Source: Distichodus sexfasciatus
Lineage: Eukaryota > Chordata > Actinopteri > Characiformes > Distichodontidae
NCBI GenBank assembly: GCA_032718565.1
Contig: JAVGVS010000002.1
Location: forward strand, 7,144,560 to 7,208,559
Length of the DNA stretch: 64,000 bases
Direction of reading: 5' to 3'
Each line of letters begins with the position of its first letter. Position 1 is the first letter of the stretch. The position numbers were made by a program, and so were the translations under genes. The notes under the pieces are model-generated. The model ran no database searches. It had not been told where the DNA came from and saw only the letters and a list, made by a program, of their open reading frames with translations. Below, in pieces: positions 32,501 through 37,592 of this stretch.

Positions 32501-32637
32501 GAACACCCGTCTAACCAGCATGTTAACACTCCCTACCTTCTTTTCTCTCTCTTTCTTGATCTCCCTCTCCCTCCATCCCTCCCTCTCGTCCCCCCTCTCT
32601 TTTCCGTCCCAGCGGCAGTAACGAAACCTCAATCTGA
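3603..32637 (+). CDS. celsr1: Cadherin EGF LAG seven-pass G-type receptor 1 (Celsr1), 3' half, 30 exons
   Basis: This is the C-terminal half of a flamingo-class adhesion GPCR, an atypical cadherin that works with Frizzled and Vangl proteins in planar cell polarity at cell-cell junctions. Thirty exons with GT-AG borders join in one frame and give 1481 residues, or 1495 if the longer donor of exon 25 is used. Human CELSR1 is about 3014 residues, so roughly half is here; the cadherin repeats lie to the left. Domains in order are: end of LamG1, EGF, LamG2, two EGFs, laminin-EGF region, hormone-receptor motif, GAIN/GPS, seven transmembrane helices, acidic tail. Assignment to CELSR1 rather than CELSR2 or CELSR3 rests on the short tail, the tail motifs VETKVNVELH and GILKNKITYPPPL, and the neighbouring gramd4. 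Whether this is the a or b teleost duplicate cannot be told. Exon borders are predicted from sequence, not from transcripts. Confidence 0.95.
3761..5605. other. celsr1 intron 1 (1845 bp)
   Basis: This is AT-rich intron sequence with a pyrimidine-rich start (3780-3930). No gene or clear transposon end is visible. Confidence 0.8.
5606..5769 (+). CDS. celsr1: celsr1 window exon 2: end of LamG1
   Basis: The acceptor is 'tctcttgcag' and the donor 'gtctga'. The exon encodes SLDLTGPLLLGGVPNLPEDF and then the FVGCMRNL motif that closes LamG domains. Joined to exon 1 it reproduces the family order KKSLDLTGPLL. It ends at the first base of a codon. Confidence 0.96.
5800..5985 (-). repeat. tRNA-derived SINE in celsr1 intron 2
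   Basis: On the minus strand a tRNA-like head runs inward from 5985, with an A-box-like 'gtgctctagtgg' and a B-box-like 'gttgtgagttcgtatcc'. The tail near 5808-5850 contains 'atttagcatacactcttgtccagagtgac', the reverse of the common 3' motif of this family. An open frame runs from exon 2 into it, which is why naive ORF calling over-extends the exon. Confidence 0.7.
6121..6246 (+). CDS. celsr1: celsr1 window exon 3: EGF-like repeat
   Basis: This single exon encodes one six-cysteine EGF repeat, from CPAKRNVCKEGLC to GGKNCEQ. The stretch CENKWNTYSCDC fits the C-x-[D/N]-x4-[F/Y]-x-C-x-C pattern of EGF repeats that can be hydroxylated on Asn/Asp. The acceptor is 'ctgtcttcag' and the donor 'gtgagt', phase 1 at both ends, so it is a symmetric module. 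Confidence 0.96.
6247..9253. other. celsr1 intron 3 (3007 bp)
   Basis: No gene is seen. A short GT-rich tract lies at 7678-7735. The segment 6540-6620 repeats wording found at 5485-5550 ('tatcttcaggtggcc...gcag...attgtggagcaggctgacagctttt'), a short duplicated piece of intron sequence. Confidence 0.75.
9254..9420 (+). CDS. celsr1: celsr1 window exon 4: LamG2, first part
   Basis: The exon encodes MPSPQYFDGHAMVSWTEPDI and then VPWYIGLMFRTR, a family signature of the second laminin-G domain. The acceptor is 'tctttcacag' and the donor 'gtgagt'. It starts with the last two bases of a valine codon and ends in phase 0. Confidence 0.96.
9701..9886 (+). CDS. celsr1: celsr1 window exon 5: LamG2, middle
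   Basis: The exon encodes 62 codons in phase 0, including DDGEWHHLLVEI and LSLDYDMFK, matching the DGGWHHLLIEL and LDYGM segments of CELSR1. The donor 'AAG|gttctg' is weak at positions +3 to +6. An in-frame extension past it has no family match, so the exon is taken to end at 9886. Confidence 0.93.
10069..10182 (+). CDS. celsr1: celsr1 window exon 6: end of LamG2
   Basis: The exon has 38 codons, phase 0 at both ends, encoding SVEIGNELPGLKVRSLYVGG and closing with FQGCIQ, the usual last strand and cysteine of a LamG domain. The donor is 'CAG|gttaga'. Confidence 0.95.
10702..10876 (+). CDS. celsr1: celsr1 window exon 7: LamG2-EGF linker and start of EGF
   Basis: The exon encodes GVRMGETSTNTANINMQQGL, nearly identical in pattern to mammalian CELSR1, then the cysteines of an EGF repeat (CDLADPCDSNICPENSQC). 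The Asx-hydroxylation consensus is broken here because His replaces the aromatic residue (CTDEWGAHTC). It ends in phase 1. Confidence 0.96.
11316..11457 (+). CDS. celsr1: celsr1 window exon 8: EGF-like repeats
   Basis: The exon completes one EGF (GFFGKDC) and encodes a second (VDACTLNPCEHVSTC to YYGQYCENK). The acceptor is 'tttctctgcag' and the donor 'gtaagt'. It ends with two bases of the lysine codon finished by exon 9. Confidence 0.96.
14000..14400 (+). pseudogene. Possible fragment of a hAT/ZMYM-type transposon
   Basis: The segment opens with 'cacgtaatttccaggggggttagggtggtcatgac' and includes a short open frame from 14313 that starts MKRGAQTTLFNCW. It resembles the start of some hAT-family transposases of the ZMYM1-like type. 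I recognise this only weakly. The frame is short and runs into unrelated sequence. Confidence 0.3.
14720..15076. mobile_element. Non-autonomous DNA transposon (MITE) with 29-bp perfect terminal inverted repeats
   Basis: The left repeat (14730-14758) and right repeat (15035-15063) are exact reverse complements over 29 bases beginning CCACTGACTGGTACCAGCTC. The pairing continues imperfectly inward (gttctactct against gagtagagtc). No transposase frame lies between. The superfamily is probably hAT by general resemblance, but no target duplication was identified. Confidence 0.75.
15987..16107 (+). CDS. celsr1: celsr1 window exon 9: laminin-type EGF, first part
   Basis: The exon encodes VEKPCPRGWWGNPVCGPCNC and then FHPDCNKTTGECRCK, the first part of the conserved laminin-EGF region of CELSR proteins. 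The acceptor is 'gtcctatcag' and the donor 'gtatac'; it ends in phase 0. Confidence 0.96.
16108..16705. other. celsr1 intron 9 (598 bp)
   Basis: AT-rich intron with no recognisable gene or repeat end. Confidence 0.8.
16706..16889 (+). CDS. celsr1: celsr1 window exon 10: laminin EGF-like domain
   Basis: The exon encodes cysteine pairs CYPCDCFFLG, TGQCPCKAGVIGRQC and NQCDNPFAEVTANGC, which is the laminin EGF signature. The acceptor is 'atcccaacag' and the donor 'gtgtgt'. It ends in phase 1. Confidence 0.96.
17000..17101 (+). CDS. celsr1: celsr1 window exon 11: hormone-receptor motif, first part
   Basis: The exon encodes CPKAFDAGIWWPRTKFGRPV followed by CPKGSVG. The WWPRTKFG core is characteristic of the HRM of adhesion GPCRs. 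Phase 1 at both ends. Confidence 0.96.
17102..18060. other. celsr1 intron 11 (959 bp)
   Basis: Nothing recognisable is seen. The 17540-17900 part is less AT-rich than its surroundings and free of obvious repeats. Confidence 0.75.
18061..18155 (+). CDS. celsr1: celsr1 window exon 12: end of hormone-receptor motif
   Basis: The exon encodes AIRHCSDEKGWLPPELFNCT, the C-terminal half of the HRM, and the start of the GAIN domain (FAQLKKL). The acceptor is 'ccttggtag' and the donor 'gtaaaa'; it ends in phase 0. Confidence 0.95.
18342..18551 (+). CDS. celsr1: celsr1 window exon 13: GAIN domain, subdomain A
   Basis: Seventy codons, phase 0 at both ends, contain NESRMDGQKSNDIARMLHNA and ESHQQGFDLAAMRDANFNE, matching the helical start of the CELSR GAIN domain. 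The donor is 'GAG|gttaga'. Confidence 0.95.
18552..19504. other. celsr1 intron 13 (953 bp) with a dispersed repeat
   Basis: Positions about 18620-18945 resemble a dispersed fish repeat. 'cgttttttttaaatggcgtccacac' near 18632 and 'tgtttacgtgtggacgaaaggccaaaacg' near 18892 look like imperfect inverted ends. A GA microsatellite is at 19188-19234. Confidence 0.6.
19188..19234. repeat. (GA)n microsatellite
   Basis: About 47 bases of GA dinucleotides with one GGGA interruption, inside celsr1 intron 13. Confidence 0.9.
19505..19688 (+). CDS. celsr1: celsr1 window exon 14: GAIN domain
   Basis: The exon encodes NIVKAGSAILDPSNKEHWDH and TAHLLRNFEDYATTVAKNM, matching 'GSALLAP...LLRHFE' of CELSR1. It ends after the first base of the isoleucine codon completed by exon 15. 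Confidence 0.95.
19782..19925 (+). CDS. celsr1: celsr1 window exon 15: GAIN domain
   Basis: The intron before it is only 93 bp. The exon encodes MAVDYLDFSSQDETKIPHF and then PKELKSSVLFPEFTFKS, parallel to mammalian 'LESSVSFPADTFK'. The donor is 'gtaaag'; phase 1. Confidence 0.95.
20293..20476 (+). CDS. celsr1: celsr1 window exon 16: GAIN domain with polybasic site
   Basis: The exon encodes a poorly conserved linker, then PFPVAVVIVYRSLGQLLPEH, a strong CELSR signature. An R-R-K-R polybasic (furin-like) run is coded at 20361-20372; mammalian CELSR1 also has an arginine run near here. The acceptor is a tandem AGCAG, so either 20293 or 20296 can start the exon in frame, differing by one alanine. 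Confidence 0.93.
20477..21343. other. celsr1 intron 16 (867 bp)
   Basis: AT-rich intron with no gene or clear repeat. Confidence 0.75.
21344..21511 (+). CDS. celsr1: celsr1 window exon 17: GAIN subdomain B
   Basis: The exon encodes LPNRPVINTPIVSTMVHSEG and LLETEERSKPVCVFWNHS, which leads into the GPS. The cysteine and CVFW core are the first GPS landmarks. The acceptor is 'ttctgtgcag' and the donor 'gtgagt'. Confidence 0.96.
21813..21939 (+). CDS. celsr1: celsr1 window exon 18: GPS autoproteolysis site
   Basis: The exon encodes GGWSSKGCELISRN and CQCNHMTSFAVLMDISKRE. The His-Met-Thr triad at 21895-21903 fits the H-[L/M]-[T/S] consensus for GAIN self-cleavage, with the break expected between Met and Thr. 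The residues after it (TSFAVLM) would form the tethered agonist. The acceptor is 'gtgttatag' and it ends in phase 0. Confidence 0.96.
22285..22367. repeat. (ATCT)n microsatellite abutting a Tc1 element
   Basis: About 80 bases of ATCT tetranucleotides run directly into the Tc1 terminal repeat at 22368. The opposite side of the element is flanked by (CTAC)n(CCAT)n at 23932-23975. Confidence 0.92.
22368..23931 (-). mobile_element. Tc1/mariner-like transposon, left end truncated
   Basis: Long terminal inverted repeats of roughly 200 bp pair 22368-22570 with about 23700-23900; 'taacccaagtaaacacaaaatgcag' near 22448 has its reverse complement near 23798-23822. The right terminus adds about 31 bp (23901-23931, ending 'caaagcactgta') that is absent on the left, where the ATCT microsatellite begins instead. 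A decayed transposase lies between on the minus strand. Confidence 0.9.
22553..23560 (-). pseudogene. Tc1-like transposase, inactivated
   Basis: The reading runs right to left. Recognisable pieces are the N-terminal DNA-binding region, broken early by a stop and frame loss near 23520; the first catalytic aspartate in LWTDKTKVELFG; the second in QQDNDPKHTSK; and the glutamate in SPTEMLWHDLKKAVHARK. The frame changes near 22980 (a T run one base short) and again near 22795. It therefore cannot encode a full DD34E transposase. Confidence 0.9.
24108..24308 (+). CDS. celsr1: celsr1 window exon 19: TM1 and TM2
   Basis: Sixty-seven codons in phase 0 encode HGDVLPLKIVTYATVSASLL (TM1), then the loop KLRSNLHSIHKN and TM2 (LVVALFFSELVFLIGIN). 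This is the start of the seven-pass domain. The acceptor is 'tctctgtcag' and the donor 'gtgagg'. Confidence 0.96.
24309..26122. other. celsr1 intron 19 (1814 bp)
   Basis: No gene is seen. A minus-strand tRNA-derived SINE remnant lies at about 25775-25925 and a pyrimidine-rich tract precedes the acceptor. Confidence 0.75.
25775..25925 (-). repeat. tRNA-derived SINE remnant
   Basis: On the minus strand the head contains 'gtggttcaaatcctagg' (B-box-like) and 'gttagtgactaaaactttgtgttggtgaccataag'. The plus-strand sequence 'ggagtaacttggggttaaaggacttgcacaa' is the usual body of the family. Confidence 0.6.
26123..26297 (+). CDS. celsr1: celsr1 window exon 20: TM3 and start of TM4
   Basis: The exon encodes FVCTVIAILLHFFTMCTFAW (TM3), MFVEGLHIYRMLTEMRNI, and FYYAMGWGIPAVIT (TM4). 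The 'HFF..TFAW..VEGLHIYRM' pattern is an adhesion GPCR hallmark. It ends in phase 1. Confidence 0.97.
26523..26550. repeat. (CT)n microsatellite
   Basis: About 28 bases of CT within the 507-bp intron between exons 20 and 21, followed by GT-rich sequence at 26775-26804 close to the acceptor. Confidence 0.9.
26805..26917 (+). CDS. celsr1: celsr1 window exon 21: second extracellular loop and TM5
   Basis: The exon encodes GLAVGLDPQGYGNPDFCWLS, with the loop cysteine in FCWLS, and LIWSFAGPIAIVVL (TM5). The acceptor is 'gtgtgtgtag' after a GT-rich tract and the donor 'gttagt'; it ends in phase 0. Confidence 0.96.
27075..27186 (-). repeat. tRNA-derived SINE head
   Basis: Minus-strand reading begins 'gtgcagttggtagcgtaacggttagggtggttgcc' and continues 'gctggttcggatcccggg', clear A- and B-box-like segments. 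The same family occurs on the plus strand at 56510-56695. Confidence 0.75.
27311..27390 (+). CDS. celsr1: celsr1 window exon 22: end of TM5 and third intracellular loop
   Basis: The exon encodes VNIVIFVLAAKASCGRRQKS and a short basic loop. It ends 'GCCAT|gtgagt', two bases into the isoleucine codon completed by exon 23. Confidence 0.94.
27496..27622 (+). CDS. celsr1: celsr1 window exon 23: TM6 and start of TM7
   Basis: The exon encodes ALRMAFFLLLLISATWLLGL (TM6), the short loop MAVNSD, and IFHYLFAIFSCLQ (TM7). The acceptor is 'gtgtccag' and the donor 'gtgaga'. Confidence 0.97.
27918..28043 (+). CDS. celsr1: celsr1 window exon 24: end of TM7 and start of tail
   Basis: The exon encodes GIFIFLFHCLLNKEV, ending the seventh helix, then a basic stretch (KNLKRVFTGKK) and TTRASLLT. 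Phase 0 at both ends. Confidence 0.96.
28350..28486 (+). CDS. celsr1: celsr1 window exon 25: cytoplasmic tail, two possible donors
   Basis: The exon begins RSLNCNNTYMEDGTLFRSAI, matching the CELSR1 tail. Two donors both preserve frame: 28444 ('ATCAG|gtcagc') and 28486 ('TTCAG|gtaacc'), each leaving AG to pair with exon 26. The 42-base difference would add 14 residues (RSAKSHSGYLAYAF). From memory, mammalian CELSR1 resembles the shorter form. Confidence 0.88.
28487..29879. other. celsr1 intron 25 (1393 bp) with an 'ACTTAAGTA' type repeat
   Basis: Positions about 28911-29573 look like a MITE. The left end is 'cagaggtggccaaagtacctaatttcagtac' and the right end 'aagtaaatgtacttcgttactgtacaacctcag', roughly inverse of each other. 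A related short piece is at 35428-35530. No target duplication is evident. Confidence 0.65.
28911..29573. mobile_element. MITE of the abundant fish 'ACTTGAGTA' repeat class
   Basis: Degenerate terminal inverted repeats open CAGAGGTGG and close with ACCTCAG. Both ends carry clustered 'aagtac/gtactt' words. There is no coding sequence inside. Confidence 0.6.
29880..29977 (+). CDS. celsr1: celsr1 window exon 26: cytoplasmic tail
   Basis: The exon encodes EDSGQKPSVSSGTAKGHTDI and GSLFHNGTKAD, parallel to the 'KLSVSSGPARGNHGE' part of the CELSR1 tail. The acceptor is 'tctctttcag' and the donor 'gtacta'. Confidence 0.92.
30203..30352 (+). CDS. celsr1: celsr1 window exon 27: acidic serine-rich tail segment
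   Basis: The exon encodes ESDSDSELSVDEHSSSYASS and HSSDSEEDDDD, the most conserved block of the CELSR1 tail, then PLHSTPK. The serine-acidic runs look like casein-kinase-2-type sites; that is inference. Confidence 0.96.
30466..30705 (+). CDS. celsr1: celsr1 window exon 28: cytoplasmic tail
   Basis: The exon encodes VSNHVKPYWPTEATTASDSE, RVETKVNVELHQENKLNH and ends PEQRK. VETKV.VELH and EQRKG are shared with CELSR1. The acceptor is 'cccatcaag' and the donor 'gtaaga'; phase 1 at both ends. Confidence 0.95.
30956..31507 (-). mobile_element. Internally deleted Tc1-like transposon
   Basis: The terminal repeats 30956-30996 and 31467-31507 are exact reverse complements over 41 bases (starting CACTACCAGTCAAAAGTTTG). 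Imperfect pairing continues inward to about 31043 and 31422. The right flank keeps the expected TA; the left flank now reads GA. This is a different Tc1 family from the copy at 22368. Confidence 0.92.
31113..31330 (-). pseudogene. Remnant of Tc1 transposase C terminus
   Basis: The minus-strand frame from 31307 includes VWDEMDRRVKAKGPASAQHL and LWELLQDCWKTI. It is the last part of a Tc1-type transposase. The catalytic core is missing, so the piece is non-functional. Confidence 0.8.
31601..31865 (+). CDS. celsr1: celsr1 window exon 29: tail, penultimate coding exon
   Basis: The exon encodes GILKNKITYPPPL, MKNKLREKLSDYNPPTISSR and, near its end, NGVAVNLRMATVNGGNQSDS. All align to the end of CELSR1. 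A donor 'gtgagt' starts at 31866; if it is not used, the frame stops at TGA 31867-31869 and the protein ends SDSE. If it is used, the chain continues in exon 30. Confidence 0.93.
31866..32612. other. celsr1 last intron (747 bp), possibly retained
   Basis: Begins gtgagt and ends with a long pyrimidine tract and 'ccgtcccag'. Almost half of it is a hAT-type MITE (32006-32368). Retention would place the TGA at 31867 in use as the stop codon. Confidence 0.75.
32006..32368. mobile_element. hAT-type MITE with perfect 8-bp target duplication
   Basis: The element starts TAGGGATGTAA and ends TTACACCCCTA, inverted with one mismatch in 11. It is flanked by CTGCTAAC on both sides (31998-32005 and 32369-32376). 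The duplication fits the hAT pattern with T at position 2 and A at position 7. At 363 bp it has no coding capacity. Confidence 0.9.
32613..32637 (+). CDS. celsr1: celsr1 terminal exon: alternative C terminus ending ETSI
   Basis: Splicing from 31865 to 32613 joins GA to C and reads DGSNETSI then TGA (32635-32637). The acceptor has a long CT-rich tract. T-S-I at the end fits a class I PDZ ligand (S/T-x-hydrophobic). Phase agreement and the strong acceptor support the exon, but there is no transcript evidence in the window. Confidence 0.75.
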
Positions 32638-33885
32638 CCCAGCAGGAAGCCAGAGGAGTCTCTCCCTGCGTGAGGGCACCGTGTCTGCCCCTCTGATGGC
32701 GGAGAGACGCGGGTGCGGGAGGAGGAGAGGAGAAGTGGACAAACCCCTCAAAGAGCGGCGAACATGACCTATGACCCTTTCGACCTGCTGACCTCTCGCT
32801 CTCACTCCTCGTGACCCCAAACTTCCACACGCCAGTGGAGAACAGTATTAGCGCCGACGTCTGCCTGCCCGACGTGAAGAGAAAAAAGGGAACTTACCGC
32901 ATTACGCTTGGAGTGGGGGAGAGTGTGTGGTGTGGGGGGATGCGGACCGTGCCAAATCACCTCAAAAGGTGGAAGCTACATCTCCCACAATGCCGAGCTG
33001 CACGCCCGGCTCAAGCTGAAGAACAGTCAGATGACATTACGGATGTCACCGTTTATACTTACCTGAGCTGAATGAGCTAAAATGAACTCACTCCTTCGCT
33101 CAGACAGCAACTTCTTTTTAAAGTACAGATTTTAAGTTTCCACCGAGTGGCCTTCTCCATTTGTCCGTCCTGCAGGAAGAGATCAGTCGTCATTTGAATT
33201 ATGATGTAGATAGAGGTGAAATCATTGTTTTGTCTCTGGTTTAACAAGTTTTCAGGCACATTTTATAATGAATTTTTTTATAAGATGCAATTCGGGAAAT
33301 CTATCCTGGGCAAAATCATGATGCTGTAATTTTTGTACTTGATTTCCAGAGTTCACTGCGGTGCCTTAGTGCAGCAATATACACAATTTCAAAACATGCT
33401 GGTGCACACTTTTTGAGACTGTGGAAGCAGGAAATATACAACGAGGAGATATTTTATAGAAGAATAAATTATCGAATGTGAAGTTGCTGCGCTCAGATTT
33501 CTTCAAATGAATGTGTTTTCCACTTGTTCTGGATTTTTTTATTAATCCTGAGAGCATTGCAATGTAGGAAAAACCTGATCTGCAAGCTCTCTCTCTGGTT
33601 TCTGCCCATTTTCAAATAACCACTCCAGTGTTCAAACCACTTCTGATCAAGACTCACTTCAGTTTTCTTATTTTTCCAAAAAGACACTGGAATTCTTGTA
33701 AAATATGTATATTTATTTTTCATGGTTTTGAGACACTGGAAAATGATTGCAACTATACAAAATTAAAAGCCTCTTTGGAATTTTCTACTTTCTTGTACAT
33801 TGTTTAAGTTTTTAATGTTGAATGTAATGTAAATATAAAAAAACCTGCTTTTTTGTAGAAAAATAAAATCACAAACCTGCTTAAG
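32638..33885 (+). other. celsr1: celsr1 3' untranslated region
   Basis: Non-coding sequence follows the terminal stop. AATAAA occurs at 33463-33468 and again at 33862-33867; the second, followed by 'tcacaaacctgc', is the more likely cleavage signal. The true end is not proven. Confidence 0.65.
33862..33867 (+). terminator. Polyadenylation signal AATAAA for celsr1
   Basis: Canonical hexamer about 1.2 kb past the celsr1 stop codon. An earlier AATAAA at 33463 is an alternative site. Confidence 0.6.
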
Positions 33886-35549
33886 GCACATCAGCCTATT
33901 ATAGAATGATAATCGAACACCTTTTCAGTGTTATCTCTCCGTTTTGTGAGGTTCCGCAGCTTGAGGTCTGGTGTTGTACAGCAAAGTGATGGTGCATTTA
34001 GCAGTTCTAATGCAGTCTTGTGCTGATTAGTGGAGTATATTCTGTGTTCCTGCTTCTGACTGGTTGAACAACAGTTTGATGTGCATCACACTGCAGCCAG
34101 AACCCCTTGGCGAGGTCAACATGAAACACACACTTAACTCCCGTGAGCTCTGCCCTCGGCCTGCCGGCGTACCAGGTGGAGCTGCAGACCCACATGAGGT
34201 CCATGAGGGATTTTACTGGCTTTCTTTTTTTCTTAACCTTTTGAAAGCTTTAAGCATTCTTTACTCCCTTTATTTGTAGGGTAATATTATTGGAGTAGCA
34301 TATACTACACAAGTCTGATTCACATATGTGTTTGATGTGAAAATCCTAAGACAAACCTGATATCTTTTTAATGAGCTATTTTTCCTATAGATTTATTACT
34401 TTGTTGTTAATTTTATAAGATTTTTTTTGTTTTTAGTTAAGATATGTATGCTGCAATTTCCGTCACAGGGGTATAAAGCATTTGTAAACTTGGACATTTA
34501 TTATACTGAAAAAATATATGAATTTTGCCATCGGGGTAAACTATCTCAGCGATGTGTGTCTCACGTATGCATGTTATTACTATAAGAAATTATACAATTA
34601 TATAGTCACAATGTTTGCAGGCTGAGCTCTCATAAGCTTAAATTGATTTCCATCATATATTAAATTACCCCTAAACAAAACACTCCTCGTCTCTCAACTA
34701 CAGTCTTAACAGCAAGGCAATGCATCTTGGTGTTGAACTGTTCATGACAAAAGGTTCCACTTGTACACACAATCAAGTTCTAGTCTTGGGTACAATAACA
34801 AAGTAGAGCAAAGTAGTTGAAATATGCACATGTAGATTAAAGGAGGAGAGAGAAAAAAAATGTAACTCAGATGTGGAAAATTCCAGCTTTAAATGTATAA
34901 TAAGCAACACTGAGATAATAGTGCTGATGATTAACACAGTCCGAAGGAATGAGAACGAACCCTTGAAAGGAACAAATACTGACCAATTCTATAAAATAAA
35001 ATTCTGTCAAATTTCTGCAACATGCTTGAGATAAACGAGATAAACCAGTTATGGTAGTAGAGAACCGAGTGTGTAATGATCGTGTAGTGGAATAAGAGAG
35101 ACATGTGGTGTGGAGTTAATGTGGGAGTTTGAGGGTTATAAAGAGATTTGTAATTAACAAAGCAACCGTTAATTTCAGGGTGTATGATCCTGTCTGAAGC
35201 ACATGTGGCTCTGCCTGCTGATGAGTGTGAAGCTCATGCCTCTGCTGTAACTGTTACGCTGACTGGAGCAGAGCAGCTGTTGTAAGTCATCTAGAAATGT
35301 AACGTAAAAGACACCAGCGGGGCCCTGAAACTAAACCCGTATTCCACTCGCACACATTCTTTTTTTTTGCTCTTTCCCACTTCCTGTGTCCGAGTCTCAC
35401 AGTGGTGCATAGGAGCGCCAGAACCCATACTTAAGTAAAAGTAAAGATTTCTTCAATAAACTCATTCAGAGAAAATAACTAAAGTAAAAGTCACCCAGTA
35501 GACAGCAAATGGTACTTTAGTATTTAAAGTATAATGGTTGCCTAGTGGT

Positions 35550-35735
35550 TTTATACTTGCTCATAGACCAAGACAGCGTGCAAATCCATCTCTATCTCCA
35601 GCAATACCATCACTGAGCCCCTGAGCAAGCCTGCTAACCCCAAGTTGCTCCAGGAGACTGTCCGTGTAATTAGGAACTATAAGTTGCTTGGAAATTGCTC
35701 TGGATAAGATTGTCTCCTAAATATCATTAATATAT
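35550..35735 (+). repeat. tRNA-derived SINE remnant
   Basis: It begins 'gcctagtggttttatacttgctcatag' (A-box-like). It continues with 'cactgagcccctgagcaagcctgctaaccccaagttgctcc' and 'ctctggataagattgtctcctaaat', the conserved body and 3' motif of this family. Confidence 0.65.
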
Positions 35736-36609
35736 TTTGTTTATATTGACAAAAGACAACAAAATCAGCGCTTGACTCATTTTAAATTAAGTTCTTTAAT
35801 TTGCTTATTCTCCACATATGAACAATTCTCGAATTCCTTCAATTCCAAAAATGACTGACACAGAGTAGTCAGGACAATTCCAAAACAAATGTGTAACAGA
35901 GCATTCGAAGTGTAAGATTTTGTGCTGTCAGTTGGTGCTATCATCCCTTCAGCTGATATAATCATATTTCTTAACTCAAGTACGAAATACTCAGAATACA
36001 GAAAATGTTGAATAACTTCAGTATTATTATGAGTCATTTATCTCTTGCACACTGTGCCCTCCCACTATCTCTAAGATAGATTAGCCTGTCTGGCTGTGTC
36101 TACTCTTTACTGCTGCACTTCAAAGCCTGAGGGTTAGCGCTGAGGCTTGACTTCAGGCCGCTGTCGCTCCTCTTTCAGGAGGGAGGGAGGATTAGTAAAA
36201 CCCCCTCTGGCATATTTCAGCAGGCACATCAAATCCATAATGACCCTTCTTCCTAATGGCTATAAAGGTGCATTCCTGGGCTGACAGGCTGGACGGGGCT
36301 CAGCACACAGAGGGAGGAAAGTGACACAGTGCCAGGTCCAAGGCTGCCATTTTGTGTCAGTGTAAGAGAAGACGACTGGATAGAGTTACAGCTGGCTTAA
36401 GAGACGTCAGTCAGCGCAGCAACAATAGTTTGCCTTCATCTGAAGAGCAGTGGGAAAACTTCATGTACCTGCTGCCAGTGGAATGGGGAGGATAGAGAGA
36501 AAGAAATGTGTGTTGATGTGTGAACGTTACATATGGTAAAGTGTTTTTTAGCAGAAGCTGGGATGGAGACTGACAGAAAAAGAGAGAACTGTGTGTGTTT
36601 ATCATGTTT

Positions 36610-36870
36610 TTATGCATTGTGGGGACTTTTTTAGGGCTTTTGTCCCCTAAAAAACACTTTTGTTCGTTTTTTATGGCTTTGTGGGGACATTTGAGAGGTC
36701 CCCATGAGGTAAAATTACTTTATAGAATATGTACATGCCTTATTTGAGAAACTAAAAGGGGTAAAAGATGTGCTTTTGTTGCTGATGTTAAGGTTAGGGT
36801 TAGGTGTAGCTGTAGAATTATATACATTTAGTCATTATGGGAGTCTAGGGAATGGCCCCACAAAGATAGA
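36610..36870 (+). repeat. Dispersed GGGGAC-type repeat, copy 1
   Basis: The copy runs from 'tgcattgtggggact' to 'ggaatggccccacaaag'. It shares most of its length with 63357-63610, for example 'tttgagaaactaaaa', 'ggtaaaagatgtgcttttg', 'gagaggtccccatgagg'. The ends are roughly inverted (gtggggac / gccccac), suggesting a MITE-like origin. Confidence 0.8.
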
Positions 36871-37177
36871 GAGAAAGAGAGAGAGAATCACCAGCATCAT
36901 CAACCCGATGTTCCATATTTTGACAAAAGAAGGGAGACCGAAGCATCACCCGCATCATCAGTAGCAAATAAACTATTAGCCATGTTTCCTTCTGTATATT
37001 TTAAGTGCTTTACCCAGAAGAGAGAAGTGTTTCTGAATGAACGATGAGGTTAATCTTGTCCAAACTGTCTTACTTGTGTTTCTCTGTCCTGTAATTGCCC
37101 TGATGTGGATCAGCGGGGAGCTCTCAGTGGTGGAGGCGCTTTAATTATGTACGGGCTGCAGATGAACTAGCTACACA

Positions 37178-37179
<2 letters not shown>

Positions 37180-37267
<88 letters not shown>
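37180..37267. repeat. (CA)n microsatellite, about 44 units
   Basis: An uninterrupted CA/GT run of about 88 bases, the longest dinucleotide array in the window. Confidence 0.97.
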
Positions 37268-37268
<1 letters not shown>

Positions 37269-37552
37269 CGATGTGATGAATCTGTCGGGGCGAAATGTGA
37301 GTGAGAGAATGCGGGGTAAGAGAAGAATAGAGAAGAATATCAAGGTGGACCAGGAGTGCCACCTACTGCTTGGGAAATCTTGATAAAAGTGTGACATTCC
37401 AAAAAAAACCCTTTTTAATTAAACGTTTTAGATCAGATTATGATTTAATATAGTATAAATTTAATGTCATATCATTTCACATTTATTTAACATCACTTTG
37501 AGTAGCCTAAATATTTTACATGATGGTTGGTATCTCAAAGCCGTCCTCTACC

Positions 37553-37554
<2 letters not shown>

Positions 37555-37590
<36 letters not shown>
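37555..37590. repeat. (GA)n microsatellite
   Basis: About 36 bases of GA with one interruption. Confidence 0.9.

Positions 37591-37592
<2 letters not shown>

Noticed and set aside
32420..32830. Minus-strand and plus-strand frames over the celsr1 terminal exon
   Set aside because: They overlap the acceptor, terminal exon and 3' UTR; no recognisable protein.
37163..37397. Val-Cys repeat frames
   Set aside because: They translate the CA microsatellite.
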